From the NCBI GenBank assembly GCA_035255045.1, contig DATFAA010000010.1, positions 1-25,708 of the forward strand: DNA of 25,708 nt. The letters run 5' to 3'. The notes beneath the pieces are model-generated. The model had not been told where the DNA came from. It did no database searches and was given only the letters and a program-made list of their open reading frames with translations. This document shows positions 7,346 to 18,727 of this stretch, one piece after another. The translations under genes and the position numbers were made by a program. Positions within the stretch are counted from its first letter, which is position 1. Each line of letters starts with the position of its first letter. Origin of the DNA: JAGTRP01 sp035255045 (lineage in GTDB: Bacteria; Pseudomonadota; Gammaproteobacteria; Burkholderiales; Rhodocyclaceae).

Positions 7346-9131
7346 GGCAGGGTAGGGAAAAGGCAAAGCGCATGCCGGGGCCGTCCGGGTTGGGCTCGGC
7401 CCACAGCCGGCCGCCGTGGGCCTCGATGATGGTCTTGCAGATGGGCAGCCCGAGGCCGAGGCCGTCCGGCTTGGTGGTGAAGAAGGGCTCGAAGAGGTGG
7501 GGCAGCTGGTCGGCATCGAGGCCGACGCCCCGGTCGATGACATGGACCACCAGGCGGTTGTCGGCAGGCTCGATGACCACCCGGATGCCCTGGCGCTCGG
7601 CCGGCAGGTCGCGGCCGGCATCCACCGCGTTCTTCACCAGGTTGAGGAGCACCTGCTGGATCTGGGGCCCGTCGGCCAGCACCAGGCAGCCGCCCGGCGT
7701 GCGGTTGTCGATGGCGATGTCGGGGGCCTTGGCCAGCATGCCCGTCACCAGCCGCCGGGCTTCCTCGGCGATGAAGGCGATATCCACCGGGTCCCGGGAG
7801 GCGGCGCGCTTGCGGGAGAAATGCCGGATGCGGCGGACGATGCCGCCGGCCCGCTCGGCCTCGTCGGCAATCTCTGTGCAGGCCTCGGTCACCGCCTCCG
7901 GCGTCAGCTTACCGTCGGCCTGGCGGCGCAGGACGCTGCGGGCGTAGGTGCCGATGGTGGTGAGGGGCTGGTTGATCTCGTGGGCGAGCTTGCCCGACAG
8001 CTCCCCCAGGATGGAGAGGCGGGAGAGGTGCTCCATCTGCTCCTGGTGCTCCCGGATGCGGGCCTCGGCCGCCTCCCGGGCGCGCAGGGATTCCTGCAGC
8101 TCGGCGGTACGGCGGTGCACCTGGGTCTCGACCCGGACGGTATGGACGATCCAGGCCACCATCACCGCCAGGACCGCCAGGAGCCAGGGCCAGAAGCGGC
8201 GGGCCAGGCCCTCCGGGGTGATTTCCCGCAGGTAGGCGTAGGGCCCCAGGTGCAGTTCCCGGTAGAGCTCATGGACCGGCTGGTAGTCGGCCGGCACCGT
8301 CCAGCTCATGCCTCCCGGCGCTTCCGGCATGGCCAGGAGGGCGCGGGCGACGGCCTTGGCCAGGGCCGGATCGGTGCGGCGGGTGACGGCGATGGGCCAG
8401 TCCGGGTAGAGGGGCGTGGACAGGGCGCAGGGCAAGCCTTCCTCCCGGCGCGGCGACAGGATGCGGAAATCATCGAGGCGGATGGCGCCCTGGCTCGCCA
8501 GCTGCTCCAGCAGGCAGGCCCGGACGATGCCGGCATCGGCCTCGCGGCGCTGCACGGTTTCCACCACCCGCTGCATGGGCAGGCCGACGAAGAGGGTGCG
8601 GTTGACGTCCGATTCCGGGTCGATGCCCAGGCGCAGCAATTCCCGGGCGGCCACCAGGTAGCCGCCGAAGGCGTCCGGCGCCACCGCCGCGAGGGTGGTG
8701 CCGCCCAGGTCGGCGAGGTCGCGCAGGTCCTGGCGGTCGGCCCGGGTGAACACGGCGGAGCCCAGGGCCCGGGCCGGGGACGCCGCCTGGGGGGAAACCA
8801 GGGTGGCGATGCGGCTCAGCCCGAATTCGGATTCCATGGTGACGTAGTACCCCGGGTTGGTGATGACCAGCTCGACCCGGTGCTCTGCGATGGCCCGGCG
8901 CAGCCCCTCGGCGTCGTAGCGGTCGAGGCGGAAACGATGCTCGGGCAGGGCCCGGTTGAGGTAGTCCAGGACCGGCGACCAGTCCGCGGCGGCGGCTCTT
9001 TCCCCCTGGTAGGCGAAGAGCCCGATGGCGACCTCCCGGGCGGCGGCCTGGGCGGCGGCGAGGCCGGCAAGCACGATGAAGGCCAGCAGCGGCGCCAGCC
9101 GGAGACGTCGATGAGCGGTGGTGGATCCCAT
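7329..9131 (-). CDS. ttrS: Tetrathionate sensor histidine kinase TtrS
   Basis: This 600-residue inner-membrane sensor starts with a cleavable-looking signal (hydrophobic residues 11-32). It continues with a periplasmic PhnD-like solute-binding domain (about 33-295; LVITNPGYYVTMESEFGLSR is typical), one membrane segment (about 313-331), a short coiled coil (about 335-370), HisKA and a catalytic ATPase domain. The phospho-accepting residue is H384 in LAHEINQPL, the form found in FixL/DctB-type kinases. ATP-lid motifs are the N box NLVKNAVDA, DRGVGL, and GLGLGLPICK. Salmonella TtrS has the same architecture and a similar length (about 590). The start at 9131 is chosen over 9179 because it puts the signal peptide at the N-terminus and has GGGGGA upstream. 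The ligand should be tetrathionate or a related sulfur oxyanion. Confidence 0.9.
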   Translation of the reverse strand: MGSTTAHRRLRLAPLLAFIVLAGLAAAQAAAREVAIGLFAYQGERAAAADWSPVLDYLNRALPEHRFRLDRYDAEGLRRAIAEHRVELVITNPGYYVTMESEFGLSRIATLVSPQAASPARALGSAVFTRADRQDLRDLADLGGTTLAAVAPDAFGGYLVAARELLRLGIDPESDVNRTLFVGLPMQRVVETVQRREADAGIVRACLLEQLASQGAIRLDDFRILSPRREEGLPCALSTPLYPDWPIAVTRRTDPALAKAVARALLAMPEAPGGMSWTVPADYQPVHELYRELHLGPYAYLREITPEGLARRFWPWLLAVLAVMVAWIVHTVRVETQVHRRTAELQESLRAREAAEARIREHQEQMEHLSRLSILGELSGKLAHEINQPLTTIGTYARSVLRRQADGKLTPEAVTEACTEIADEAERAGGIVRRIRHFSRKRAASRDPVDIAFIAEEARRLVTGMLAKAPDIAIDNRTPGGCLVLADGPQIQQVLLNLVKNAVDAGRDLPAERQGIRVVIEPADNRLVVHVIDRGVGLDADQLPHLFEPFFTTKPDGLGLGLPICKTIIEAHGGRLWAEPNPDGPGMRFAFSLPCHEPSA

Positions 9132-9170
9132 GGGCCGAGTATCCCCCAGGGCTTGTCGTCCAGTAAACAC

Positions 9171-9195
9171 GGCGGGCACCGGGGTGCTGCCCGCC
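9171..9195. repeat. GC-rich inverted repeat in the ttrS upstream region
   Basis: GGCGGGCA (9171-9178) and TGCCCGCC (9188-9195) are perfect 8-bp arms around a 9-base loop. It lies 40 bases before the ttrS start, between the two divergent transcripts. No T run follows on either strand, so a leader hairpin or a regulator site is more likely than a terminator. Confidence 0.4.
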
Positions 9196-9255
9196 GAAGG
9201 CCGCCTGGCCTGGGGTTTCGGGCCGCCGTAGGTGTTAACGCGTATTTATGACGGT

Positions 9256-9265
9256 TGGCATGCCA
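9256..9265. repeat. 10-bp palindrome between ttrS and the TonB receptor
   Basis: TGGCATGCCA is a perfect palindrome about 100 bases upstream of the receptor start, beside an AT-rich patch (9235-9250, GTTAACGCGTATTTAT). It could be an operator half-pair or chance in GC-rich DNA. Confidence 0.25.
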
Positions 9266-9288
9266 CGTAACCTGTGGCGGCGATGTCG

Positions 9289-9318
9289 TTGGAATGCATT
9301 GTGCCCAACGGCAATAAC
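9289..9318 (+). promoter_or_regulatory. Possible promoter of the receptor-signalling operon
   Basis: TTGGAA (9289-9294) and AATAAC (9313-9318) are separated by 18 bases and would start transcription near 9325, about 30 bases before GTG 9356. Both boxes match the sigma-70 consensus poorly, so this is a weak call. Confidence 0.25.
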
Positions 9319-9321
9319 AAA

Positions 9322-9350
9322 GGTGGCCACGGGCCACCCCTCGGGGAGAG
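9322..9350 (+). promoter_or_regulatory. Leader hairpin and Shine-Dalgarno of the TonB receptor gene
   Basis: GGTGGCC (9322-9328) and GGCCACC (9332-9338) form a 7-bp stem with an ACG loop. The last bases of the stem, CCCC (9337-9340), can instead pair with GGGG (9343-9346) of the ribosome binding site GGGGAGAG (9343-9350). The two pairings compete over shared bases. The Shine-Dalgarno decides the GTG start at 9356 over ATG 9248. Confidence 0.4.
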
Positions 9351-9355
9351 TCGTC

Positions 9356-11392
9356 GTGCATACCAAAAAGCGTTCGCCGGCGGGCCGGCGCCAGCATTGG
9401 CCGGTTCTCGGCCTGGTGCTTGTGGCCGGCTGGGCCTCGGGTACGCCCAGCCAGTCGGCAGGGGAAGGGGACAGCCAGCTGATCGACCTCAGTCTCGAGC
9501 AGCTGGTGGATGTGGAGATCACCTCGGTCTCCAAGAAGAGCCAGCGCCTGTCCGAGGCGCCGGCGGCGATTTTCGTGATCACCGGCGACGACATCCGCCG
9601 TTCCGGCGTCACCAGCATTCCCGAGGCCCTGCGCCTGGCCCCCGGGATCGAGGTGGCCAAGATCGACAGCAACAAATGGGCGATCACCTCCCGGGGCTTC
9701 AACGGCCGCTTCGCCAACAAGCTGCTGGTGCTGATGGACGGGCGCAGCATCTACAGCCCGCTCTTTTCCGGCGTGCTGTGGGAAGTCCACGACGCCATGC
9801 TGGAGGATATCGAACGCATCGAGGTCATCCGCGGCCCCGGCGCCACCCTGTGGGGCGCCAATGCCGTCAATGGCGTCATCAACATCATCACCAGGCATAC
9901 CCGGGAGACCCAGGGCGGCCTGCTGTCGGTGACGGTCGGCAGCGAGGAGCGCGGCGTCATTGGCTTCCGCCAGGGCGGCACCACCGAGCAGGGCACCGCC
10001 TGGCGGGCCTACGGCAAGGTCGCCGAGCACGATGCCCTGGTGGACGCATCGGGCGCCCGGGCCAACGACGAATGGCGGACGCGCCAGGTGGGCTTCCGTA
10101 CCGACGGCCGGCTGGGCGCCGGCACCACCTTCACCTTCCAGGGGGATGCCTACAAGGGAGCGGGCAGGGAGGCACTGGGGAGGGTGACCCTGGCGCCGCC
10201 CTATTCCCAGGTCCAAAACAGTTTCTCCGCCAGCTCCGGCCTCAACCTCCTCGGCCGCCTGAACCGCATCACCGACAGCGGCGAGATGACTTTCCAGGCC
10301 TATTACGACGGCACCCGGCTGGAAGACGTCATCGTGAACGAGGACCGGGACACCCTGGACCTCGACTTCCAGCACCGCCTGCCCCTGGTGCCCGGACAGG
10401 ACCTGATCTGGGGCCTGGGCTACCGGCTTACCCAGGACCGCACCCGGGCGGGCATGGTGGAACTGGTGCCGTCCCATCGCACCGACCAGCTGTTCAGCGG
10501 TTTCGTCCAGGACGAAATCGCCCTCGCCGACACGGTCCGGCTGACCCTGGGCACCAAGATCGAGCACAACGACTACACCGGCTGGGAATTCCAGCCCAGC
10601 GTGCGGGCCCTGTGGAAGCCGGTGCCCTGGCAGTCGGCCTGGGGTTCGGTGTCCCGGGCCATCCGCACGCCTTCCCGGGCCGACGCCACGGTCCGCCTGG
10701 ACCTGCGGGCCGGTCCCAACCTCTTCCCGCCGGTGCCCGTGCTGGTGCAGGCCACGGGCAGCCGGGACATGGATTCGGAACGGCTGGTGGCCTACGAAGT
10801 GGGCTGGAGGCTCAATCCCAATCCCGCCGTCGCCCTCGACCTGACGGCCTTCCTCAACGACTACGACCGGCTGCGCTCCCAGGAACTCGGCACCCCCTAC
10901 CTGGCGCTGGCGCCGGTGCCCCACCTGGTGCAGCCGGTCCTCGCCGGCAACCTGCTGGAGGGCCGCACCTACGGCTTCGAGGCGGTGGTCGAGACGCGGC
11001 CGGCGGAGCACTGGCGGCTGGTGGGCACCTACAGCAACCTGCACTACGACCTGCGGGTGAAGGGTGGAAGCACCGACACCACATCGATCGGCATGCTGGA
11101 AGGGTCCAGCCCCCGCAACCAGTACTCCCTGCGCTCCGAGTGGAGCATCACTCCCAAGACCGATTTCGACGCCTGGATCAAGCGCGTGGACAAGCTGCCG
11201 GGGCTGAACGTCGGCGCCTACACCTCCCTCAACCTGCGCGTGGCCTACCGGCCGCGGCGGGACACGGAAATCTCCCTGGTCGGGCAGAATCTCCTCGACA
11301 ACCGCCATCTGGAATTCGTGCCCGAATTCGTAAACAGCGCGCTGTCCCAGGTGCAGCGTGCGCTCCTCGCGACGGTGCGCCTGCGCTTCTGA
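9356..11392 (+). CDS. TonB-dependent outer-membrane receptor
   Basis: This 678-residue protein has a basic N-terminus, a hydrophobic signal (about residues 14-30), a plug domain and a 22-strand-type barrel ending in F. The plug is textbook: SVSKKSQRLSEAPAAIFVIT (about 58-77), RSGVTSIPEALRLAPGI, SRGFNGRFANKLLVLMDGRS, then IERIEVIRGPGATLWGANAVNGVINIIT. The barrel ends with ALLATVRLRF, whose terminal Phe is the usual outer-membrane insertion signal. No separate N-terminal FecA-type signalling domain is visible. The ligand is unknown. It belongs to a subgroup often found with YfiR/DUF4154 proteins and histidine kinases or diguanylate cyclases (from my memory of similar loci). The downstream DUF4154 gene starts eight bases after its stop, so it is the first gene of a four-gene signalling operon. 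GTG 9356 is preferred for its ribosome binding site. Confidence 0.9.
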   Translation: MHTKKRSPAGRRQHWPVLGLVLVAGWASGTPSQSAGEGDSQLIDLSLEQLVDVEITSVSKKSQRLSEAPAAIFVITGDDIRRSGVTSIPEALRLAPGIEVAKIDSNKWAITSRGFNGRFANKLLVLMDGRSIYSPLFSGVLWEVHDAMLEDIERIEVIRGPGATLWGANAVNGVINIITRHTRETQGGLLSVTVGSEERGVIGFRQGGTTEQGTAWRAYGKVAEHDALVDASGARANDEWRTRQVGFRTDGRLGAGTTFTFQGDAYKGAGREALGRVTLAPPYSQVQNSFSASSGLNLLGRLNRITDSGEMTFQAYYDGTRLEDVIVNEDRDTLDLDFQHRLPLVPGQDLIWGLGYRLTQDRTRAGMVELVPSHRTDQLFSGFVQDEIALADTVRLTLGTKIEHNDYTGWEFQPSVRALWKPVPWQSAWGSVSRAIRTPSRADATVRLDLRAGPNLFPPVPVLVQATGSRDMDSERLVAYEVGWRLNPNPAVALDLTAFLNDYDRLRSQELGTPYLALAPVPHLVQPVLAGNLLEGRTYGFEAVVETRPAEHWRLVGTYSNLHYDLRVKGGSTDTTSIGMLEGSSPRNQYSLRSEWSITPKTDFDAWIKRVDKLPGLNVGAYTSLNLRVAYRPRRDTEISLVGQNLLDNRHLEFVPEFVNSALSQVQRALLATVRLRF

Positions 11393-11399
11393 GGAATCG

Positions 11400-11968
11400 A
11401 TGCCGGCCATGGCCCGAAAATCGCGCCCCACCCTCCGCCACGCCCTGGAACTAGCCGTGGCCGTGGCGGCCACGGCGCTGGCGCCGGCCCCCGCCCACGC
11501 CCAGGCCGCTTCCGAGTACCAGGCCAAGGCGGCCTTCCTCTACAACTTCACCAAGTTCGTCGACTGGCCGCCCCGCGCCTTTGCCAGCCCGACGGCCCCG
11601 ATCAATGTCTGCGTCCTCGGGGAGGAATACTTCGGCGCCAGCCTCGACGTCATCCAGGAGCGCCAGGCCCAGGGGCGGCCCCTCACCGTCAAGCGGCTGG
11701 CCTCCATCGGCCAGGCCGGCTCCTGCCATATCCTCTTCATCAGCGCCTCGGAGGACAAGCAGGTGCGCTCCCTGCTGGCGGCGGTCAAGGGCCAGCCCCT
11801 GCTGACGGTGGGCGAGACCGACCGCTTCGCCGAGATGGGCGGGGTCATCAACCTGGTGCTCGAGGACAAGCGCATCAAGATGGAAGTCAATCTCGACGCC
11901 GCCCAGCGCCACGGGCTGAAGATCAGCTCCCAGCTCCTGCGCCTGGCCCGGGTGGTGGGGGGCGAATC

Positions 11969-11972
<4 letters not shown>
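11400..11972 (+). CDS. YfiR-family (DUF4154) periplasmic signalling protein
   Basis: This 190-residue protein has a signal peptide (about residues 1-35, cleavage near AHA-QAA) and a single DUF4154 domain. Typical family features are EYQAKAAFLYNFTKFVDWP at the start and DRFAEMGGVINLVLEDKRIK near the end. C71 and C109 lie where YfiR of Pseudomonas aeruginosa has its N-terminal disulfide (from memory); the second disulfide of that protein is absent here. In P. aeruginosa, YfiR represses the inner-membrane cyclase YfiN by binding its periplasmic CHASE8 domain. Here the next gene is a CHASE8-like histidine kinase, so this protein probably represses or tunes it. Its stop overlaps the kinase start by four bases (ATGA). 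ATG 11400 has GAGG five bases upstream; ATG 11409 is an alternative. Confidence 0.9.
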
Positions 11973-14777
<2,805 letters not shown>

Positions 14778-14794
<17 letters not shown>

Positions 14795-17729
14795 GACCAC
14801 CAACGCGCCGCTGGTCATGATCGTCGACGATGACCCGATGATGCGCCTCCTGGCCCGGGAGACCCTGGAGCAGTCGCACTTCACCGTAACCGACGTGGCC
14901 GACGGCCAACAGGCCCTGGCCCGGATCGAGGACTGCCAGCCGGACCTGGTCCTCCTCGACGTGGACATGCCGGGCATCGACGGCTTCGAGGTCTGCCGCC
15001 GGATAAGGGTCATTTTCGACACCGCCCGGCTGCCCATCATCATCGTCACCGGGCTGGACGACACGGCCTCCATCAGCCGGGCCTACGAACTGGGGGCCAC
15101 CGATTTCATCTCCAAGCCGATGAACTGGCAGGTCCTCGGGTACCGGGCCCGCTACGTCCTGCGCGGCGCCTACACCCTGCGCAACCTGCGCGCCGCCGAG
15201 GAGCGCAACTCGGCCATGCTGCGGGCCATCCCGGATTCCATCTTCCACCTCGACGGGGCTGGCACCATCATCGACTTCAAGGCCGCCGTCGGTGTCGATG
15301 GCGGCATCCGGCCGGAAAAGCTGATCGGGCGCAACATCAACCAGGTCCTGCCGGCGTCGGCGGCGACGGTCTTCGCCCGGGCCCTGCACCAGACGGCCGC
15401 CAATGCCGGCATCCAGACCACCACCTACACCCTGGGCGGCCCGGACGGTACCCGCCATTACGAGGCCCGCCTGGTCCAGGTGGGACCCGAAGAGGTGCTG
15501 GCCCTGGTGCGGGACATCACCCTGCGGGAAGAGGCCGAGGTCCGCATGCGGGAAGCCCTGGTGGTCTTCGAGGCGTGCAGCCAGGGCATCATGACCACCG
15601 ACAGCAAGGGCATCGTCACCTCCATCAATCCGGCCCTCTGCGCCATCACGGGCTATGCGGCCGACGAGGTGATCGGCCGCAAGGCCTCGGTGTTCCGCTC
15701 CCACCGCCACGACGGCGAGTACTTCGCCGCCATGTGGTCGTCCCTGGTGCACAACGGCGTGTGGGAAGGGGAGATCTGGAACCGGCGCCGCAACGGCGAG
15801 GTATACCCCCAGTGGCTGTCCATCTCGGCGGTCCGCGACACCCAGGGCAAGATCGTCGAATACGTCGCCCTGTGCAGCGACATCACCCAGCGCAAGCAGC
15901 AGGAAGAGGCCATGTGGCGCCAGGCCAATTTCGATTCCCTGACCGGTCTCGCCAACCGCAACCTGCTCCACGACCGCCTCGAGCGCTCCATCGCCCAGGC
16001 CCGGCGCAACGACAAGAAGGTCGGCCTGATGTTCATCGACCTGGATGGCTTCAAGTGGATCAACGACAGCCTCGGCCACGATGTCGGGGACGAACTGCTG
16101 ATCCAGGTCGCCCGCCGGCTGCAGAAGTGCGTGCGCGACGAGGATACGGCGGCCCGCCTGGGGGGCGACGAATTCACCCTGGTGCTCCAGGACCTCCACG
16201 ACAACGAAGACCTCCTGGCCATCGGCGACAAGGTGGTGAGTCTCCTGCGGGAGCCTTTCCTGCTGGCCGGCATGCATCACCACCTGTCGGGCAGCGTCGG
16301 CATCACCGTTTTCCCCGACGATGGGGACACGGTCCAGGCCCTGCTCAAGAATGCCGACATCGCCATGTACAAGGCCAAGGAAGGGGGCAAGAACCGTTTC
16401 CAGTTCTACGCCCAGCACATGCAGGTGGATGCCCTGGCCCGCATGCAGCTCGAGGCCGACCTCCATGTCGCCATCGAGGAGGACGCCTTCGTCCTCCACT
16501 ACCAGCCCATCGTGGATGCCGACACCGGCGAACTGGTCGGGGCCGAGGCCCTGATCCGCTGGCAGCACCCGGAGCGGGGCATGATCCCGCCCCAGGAATT
16601 CATCCCGGTGGCCGAGGATACCGGCCTCATCAACGCCATCGGCGAATGGGTCCTGCGGGAGGCGGCCCGCCAGTGGCGCGAGTGGTACAGCCAGGGCTAT
16701 CCCCTTCTGCGCCTGTCGGTGAACGTCTCCGGCGTGCAGTTCCGGGAGAACGACCTGCCGGGGCTGGTGGCCGGCATCATCGAGGAGTACGGGGTGAACC
16801 CGGGTTCGTTGATGCTGGAGATCACCGAATCCGTCCTCATGGACAGCAACGTGTTCGCCCAGGAGCGGATGCGGGACATCAAGGCCCGGGGCGTCGGCTA
16901 TGCCCTGGACGACTTCGGCACCGGCTTCTCGTCCCTGTCCTACCTGAAGCGCTTCCCGGTGGATGTGGTCAAGATCGACCGCAGCTTCGTGAACGATTGC
17001 CCGACGGATCCGAACGACGTGCGCCTGGTGGAGGCCATCATCAACATGGCCCACAGCCTGGAACTGCTGGTCACCGCCGAAGGCGTCGAGACCGAGGACC
17101 AGTTGAAGCTCCTGCGGGACCTGGGCTGCGACTACCTGCAGGGCTGGCTGGTGGGCAAGGCCATGCCCGCCGCCGCCTTCGAGGAGTTGATCAAGCGCCA
17201 CCAGCTCCTGCCCCAGGTGCCCAATGCCAGCCTCGAGGCCAACCGGCTCCTGGCCGCCCTGCGGCGGGACAAAGTGGACGTGGAGGCCTGGCTGCGCCGC
17301 CTGCTCGGGGAACGCTCACCGGAGCTGGCCGCCTACGTGGCGCAGCGGGACTGGTCGATCCGGGGACTGGACCTCAGGGAGGCCGTCCAGGGCCACCTGG
17401 ATTGGCGGCGGCGCCTGAACGAGTATGTGAGCGGCGCCGCCGGGGCCGCCGCCATCGACGTGGACGAGGCCTGCGCAGCGAGCCGCTGCCGCCTCGGTGC
17501 CTGGATTCTCGAAAACGAAGGCGGCAGCGATCCGTACCTCGCCAATCTCGACCGGGCTCACCGGGAATTCCACAAGATGGCCGGCCAGATCGTCACAGCC
17601 TACAACAGCGGCCATCGGGACAGCGCCCGGCGCATGCTGGCCGGGCTGCAGTTCAGAAGGGCTTCCCGGGACGTGATCGTGACGCTGATCGGCTGTTTCC
17701 GGGAAGCCGCAGGCAGCCGCGTTACTTGA
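14778..17729 (+). CDS. REC-PAS-PAS-GGDEF-EAL c-di-GMP protein with C-terminal CZB zinc domain
   Basis: This 983-residue cytoplasmic protein has a receiver (about 12-130; DDD 17-19, D61, T91, K113), a PAS-like region (about 140-250), a clear PAS/PAC (about 258-372), GGDEF (about 385-540), EAL (about 555-805) and a last domain (about 855-975). The cyclase motif GGDEF is intact at 462-466, preceded by an RxxD inhibitory site (R453, D456). The phosphodiesterase motifs are intact too: EALIRW (590), ITES, DDFGTGFSSL and AEGVET. The C-terminal domain matches CZB: H873-x2-W, C904-x-L-G-x-W, and H928-x3-H932. E. coli DgcZ carries the same type of domain and is inhibited by zinc. The likely phosphate donor is the HPt of the preceding kinase. 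Which activity dominates cannot be told. Its last eight bases overlap the end of convergent tsdA. Confidence 0.93.
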
Positions 17730-18687
17730 CTTCCTTGCTGAGCAGGACGCCGTCCGTCTTGACTCCCTGGCCGAGCAGGACACCATCCACCTTGACGCCG
17801 TAGAGGTTGATGCCGTCGTCCGCATGGAAGCGCTTGCGGGTGGCCTCGATGTCGCCGTTGATGAGACGGGGATCCTGGGGCCGCTCGTGGGAGTTGATGA
17901 AGGCCGCCACGTCCCAGGCCTCCTGGTCGGACAGGGTCTCGCCGCGGCCCAGGGGCATGTTGTGCTGGATGAAGCCGGCAGCGGTGTTGATGCGGTGCAT
18001 GCCGGCCCCCCAGTTGTAGGAGTTCTTACCCCACAAGGGAGGGAAGACCGAGGTGGCGCCGACCTTCTGGCCCTCGCCGTTCTCGCCGTGGCAGATGGCG
18101 CACTGCTGCTGGTACACCACCTTGCCCCGGGCGATGTCGTAGCCGCCCCTGGGCGGCTTGGGCTCGTCGAAGCCGCGGCCGGGCAGGGCCTTGCCGGTGG
18201 GGGCGCCGGTGGATATCCAGTAGGAGTAGGCGGTGAGGGCGGTGATGATGTCGCTGTCGGCCGCCGGCGGGGTGCCGTTCATGCTGAACTGGAAGCAGCC
18301 CTGCATGCGTTCGGCGTAGGTATTCACCTTGTTGTTCTTCTTCCGGTAGGCCGGGTACATGGGATAGGCCGCCCACAGGGGTGCCGAGTTGGCCTTGCGG
18401 CCCCGGTCGATGTGGCAGTTGATGCAGTTCATGTCGTTGCCGACGTACTGGGGGGCCAGGGCCTTGGTATTGACGAAATAGGCTTCGCCCCGGCGCACCA
18501 GCTCGCCGAAGGCATTGTTGGGCAGCTCGGAAGCCGCCGGCGCCTGGAAGTAGTGGGTACCGGTCGGGCGGGCGGGGGAGGAAGGCAGCTGGGTCTGGTC
18601 GTCGAGGCGGGACTTGTCGGCGGCGGCCGCGGCGGCCACGCCCGGGAGCACCAGGAGGGCGATGAGCAGGTCTTTAGCGGTATTCAT
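17722..18687 (-). CDS. tsdA: Dihaem cytochrome c thiosulfate dehydrogenase / tetrathionate reductase TsdA
   Basis: This 321-residue periplasmic enzyme should interconvert thiosulfate and tetrathionate. After a signal peptide (about 1-23) come two haem c sites, CINCH (88-92) and CAICH (196-200). C131 in ERMQGCFQFSMNG is the unusual cysteine ligand of haem 1 that defines the family. SAPLWAAYPMYPAYR, FPPLWGKNSYNWGAGMHRI and LSDQEAWDVAAFINSHERPQDPR are further TsdA hallmarks. Haem 2 should be bound by M244 in HNMPLG; the residue before it is N243, where the Allochromatium enzyme has Lys as I recall. The C-terminus carries two 11-residue repeats (VKVDGVLLGQG, VKTDGVLLSKE), which are not needed for catalysis in other members as far as I know. 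It lies 40 bases after tsdB and converges with the c-di-GMP gene. Confidence 0.92.
   Translation of the reverse strand: MNTAKDLLIALLVLPGVAAAAAADKSRLDDQTQLPSSPARPTGTHYFQAPAASELPNNAFGELVRRGEAYFVNTKALAPQYVGNDMNCINCHIDRGRKANSAPLWAAYPMYPAYRKKNNKVNTYAERMQGCFQFSMNGTPPAADSDIITALTAYSYWISTGAPTGKALPGRGFDEPKPPRGGYDIARGKVVYQQQCAICHGENGEGQKVGATSVFPPLWGKNSYNWGAGMHRINTAAGFIQHNMPLGRGETLSDQEAWDVAAFINSHERPQDPRLINGDIEATRKRFHADDGINLYGVKVDGVLLGQGVKTDGVLLSKEVK
17726..17791 (-). repeat. Two tandem 33-base repeats at the 3' end of tsdA
   Basis: Units 17726-17758 and 17759-17791 both begin TTGACT on the plus strand and share GAGCAGGAC; a third, degenerate start (TTGACGCC) occurs at 17792. In the protein they give two 11-residue repeats sharing VK-x-DGVLL. 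The period is a whole number of codons, so the frame is kept. Confidence 0.75.
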
Positions 18688-18727
18688 GGTCTGAACGATT
18701 CAATAGGTTGAACGGAGCGGCACGGGC

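Noticed and set aside
7416..9251. A 611-codon plus-strand open frame opposite ttrS
   Set aside because: It is the complement of a clear sensor kinase and shows no motif; it is a GC-driven shadow.
9132..9355. A cobalamin riboswitch before the TonB receptor
   Set aside because: The leader is short, and I see no B12 box or the multi-stem layout such a switch requires; only simple hairpins are present.
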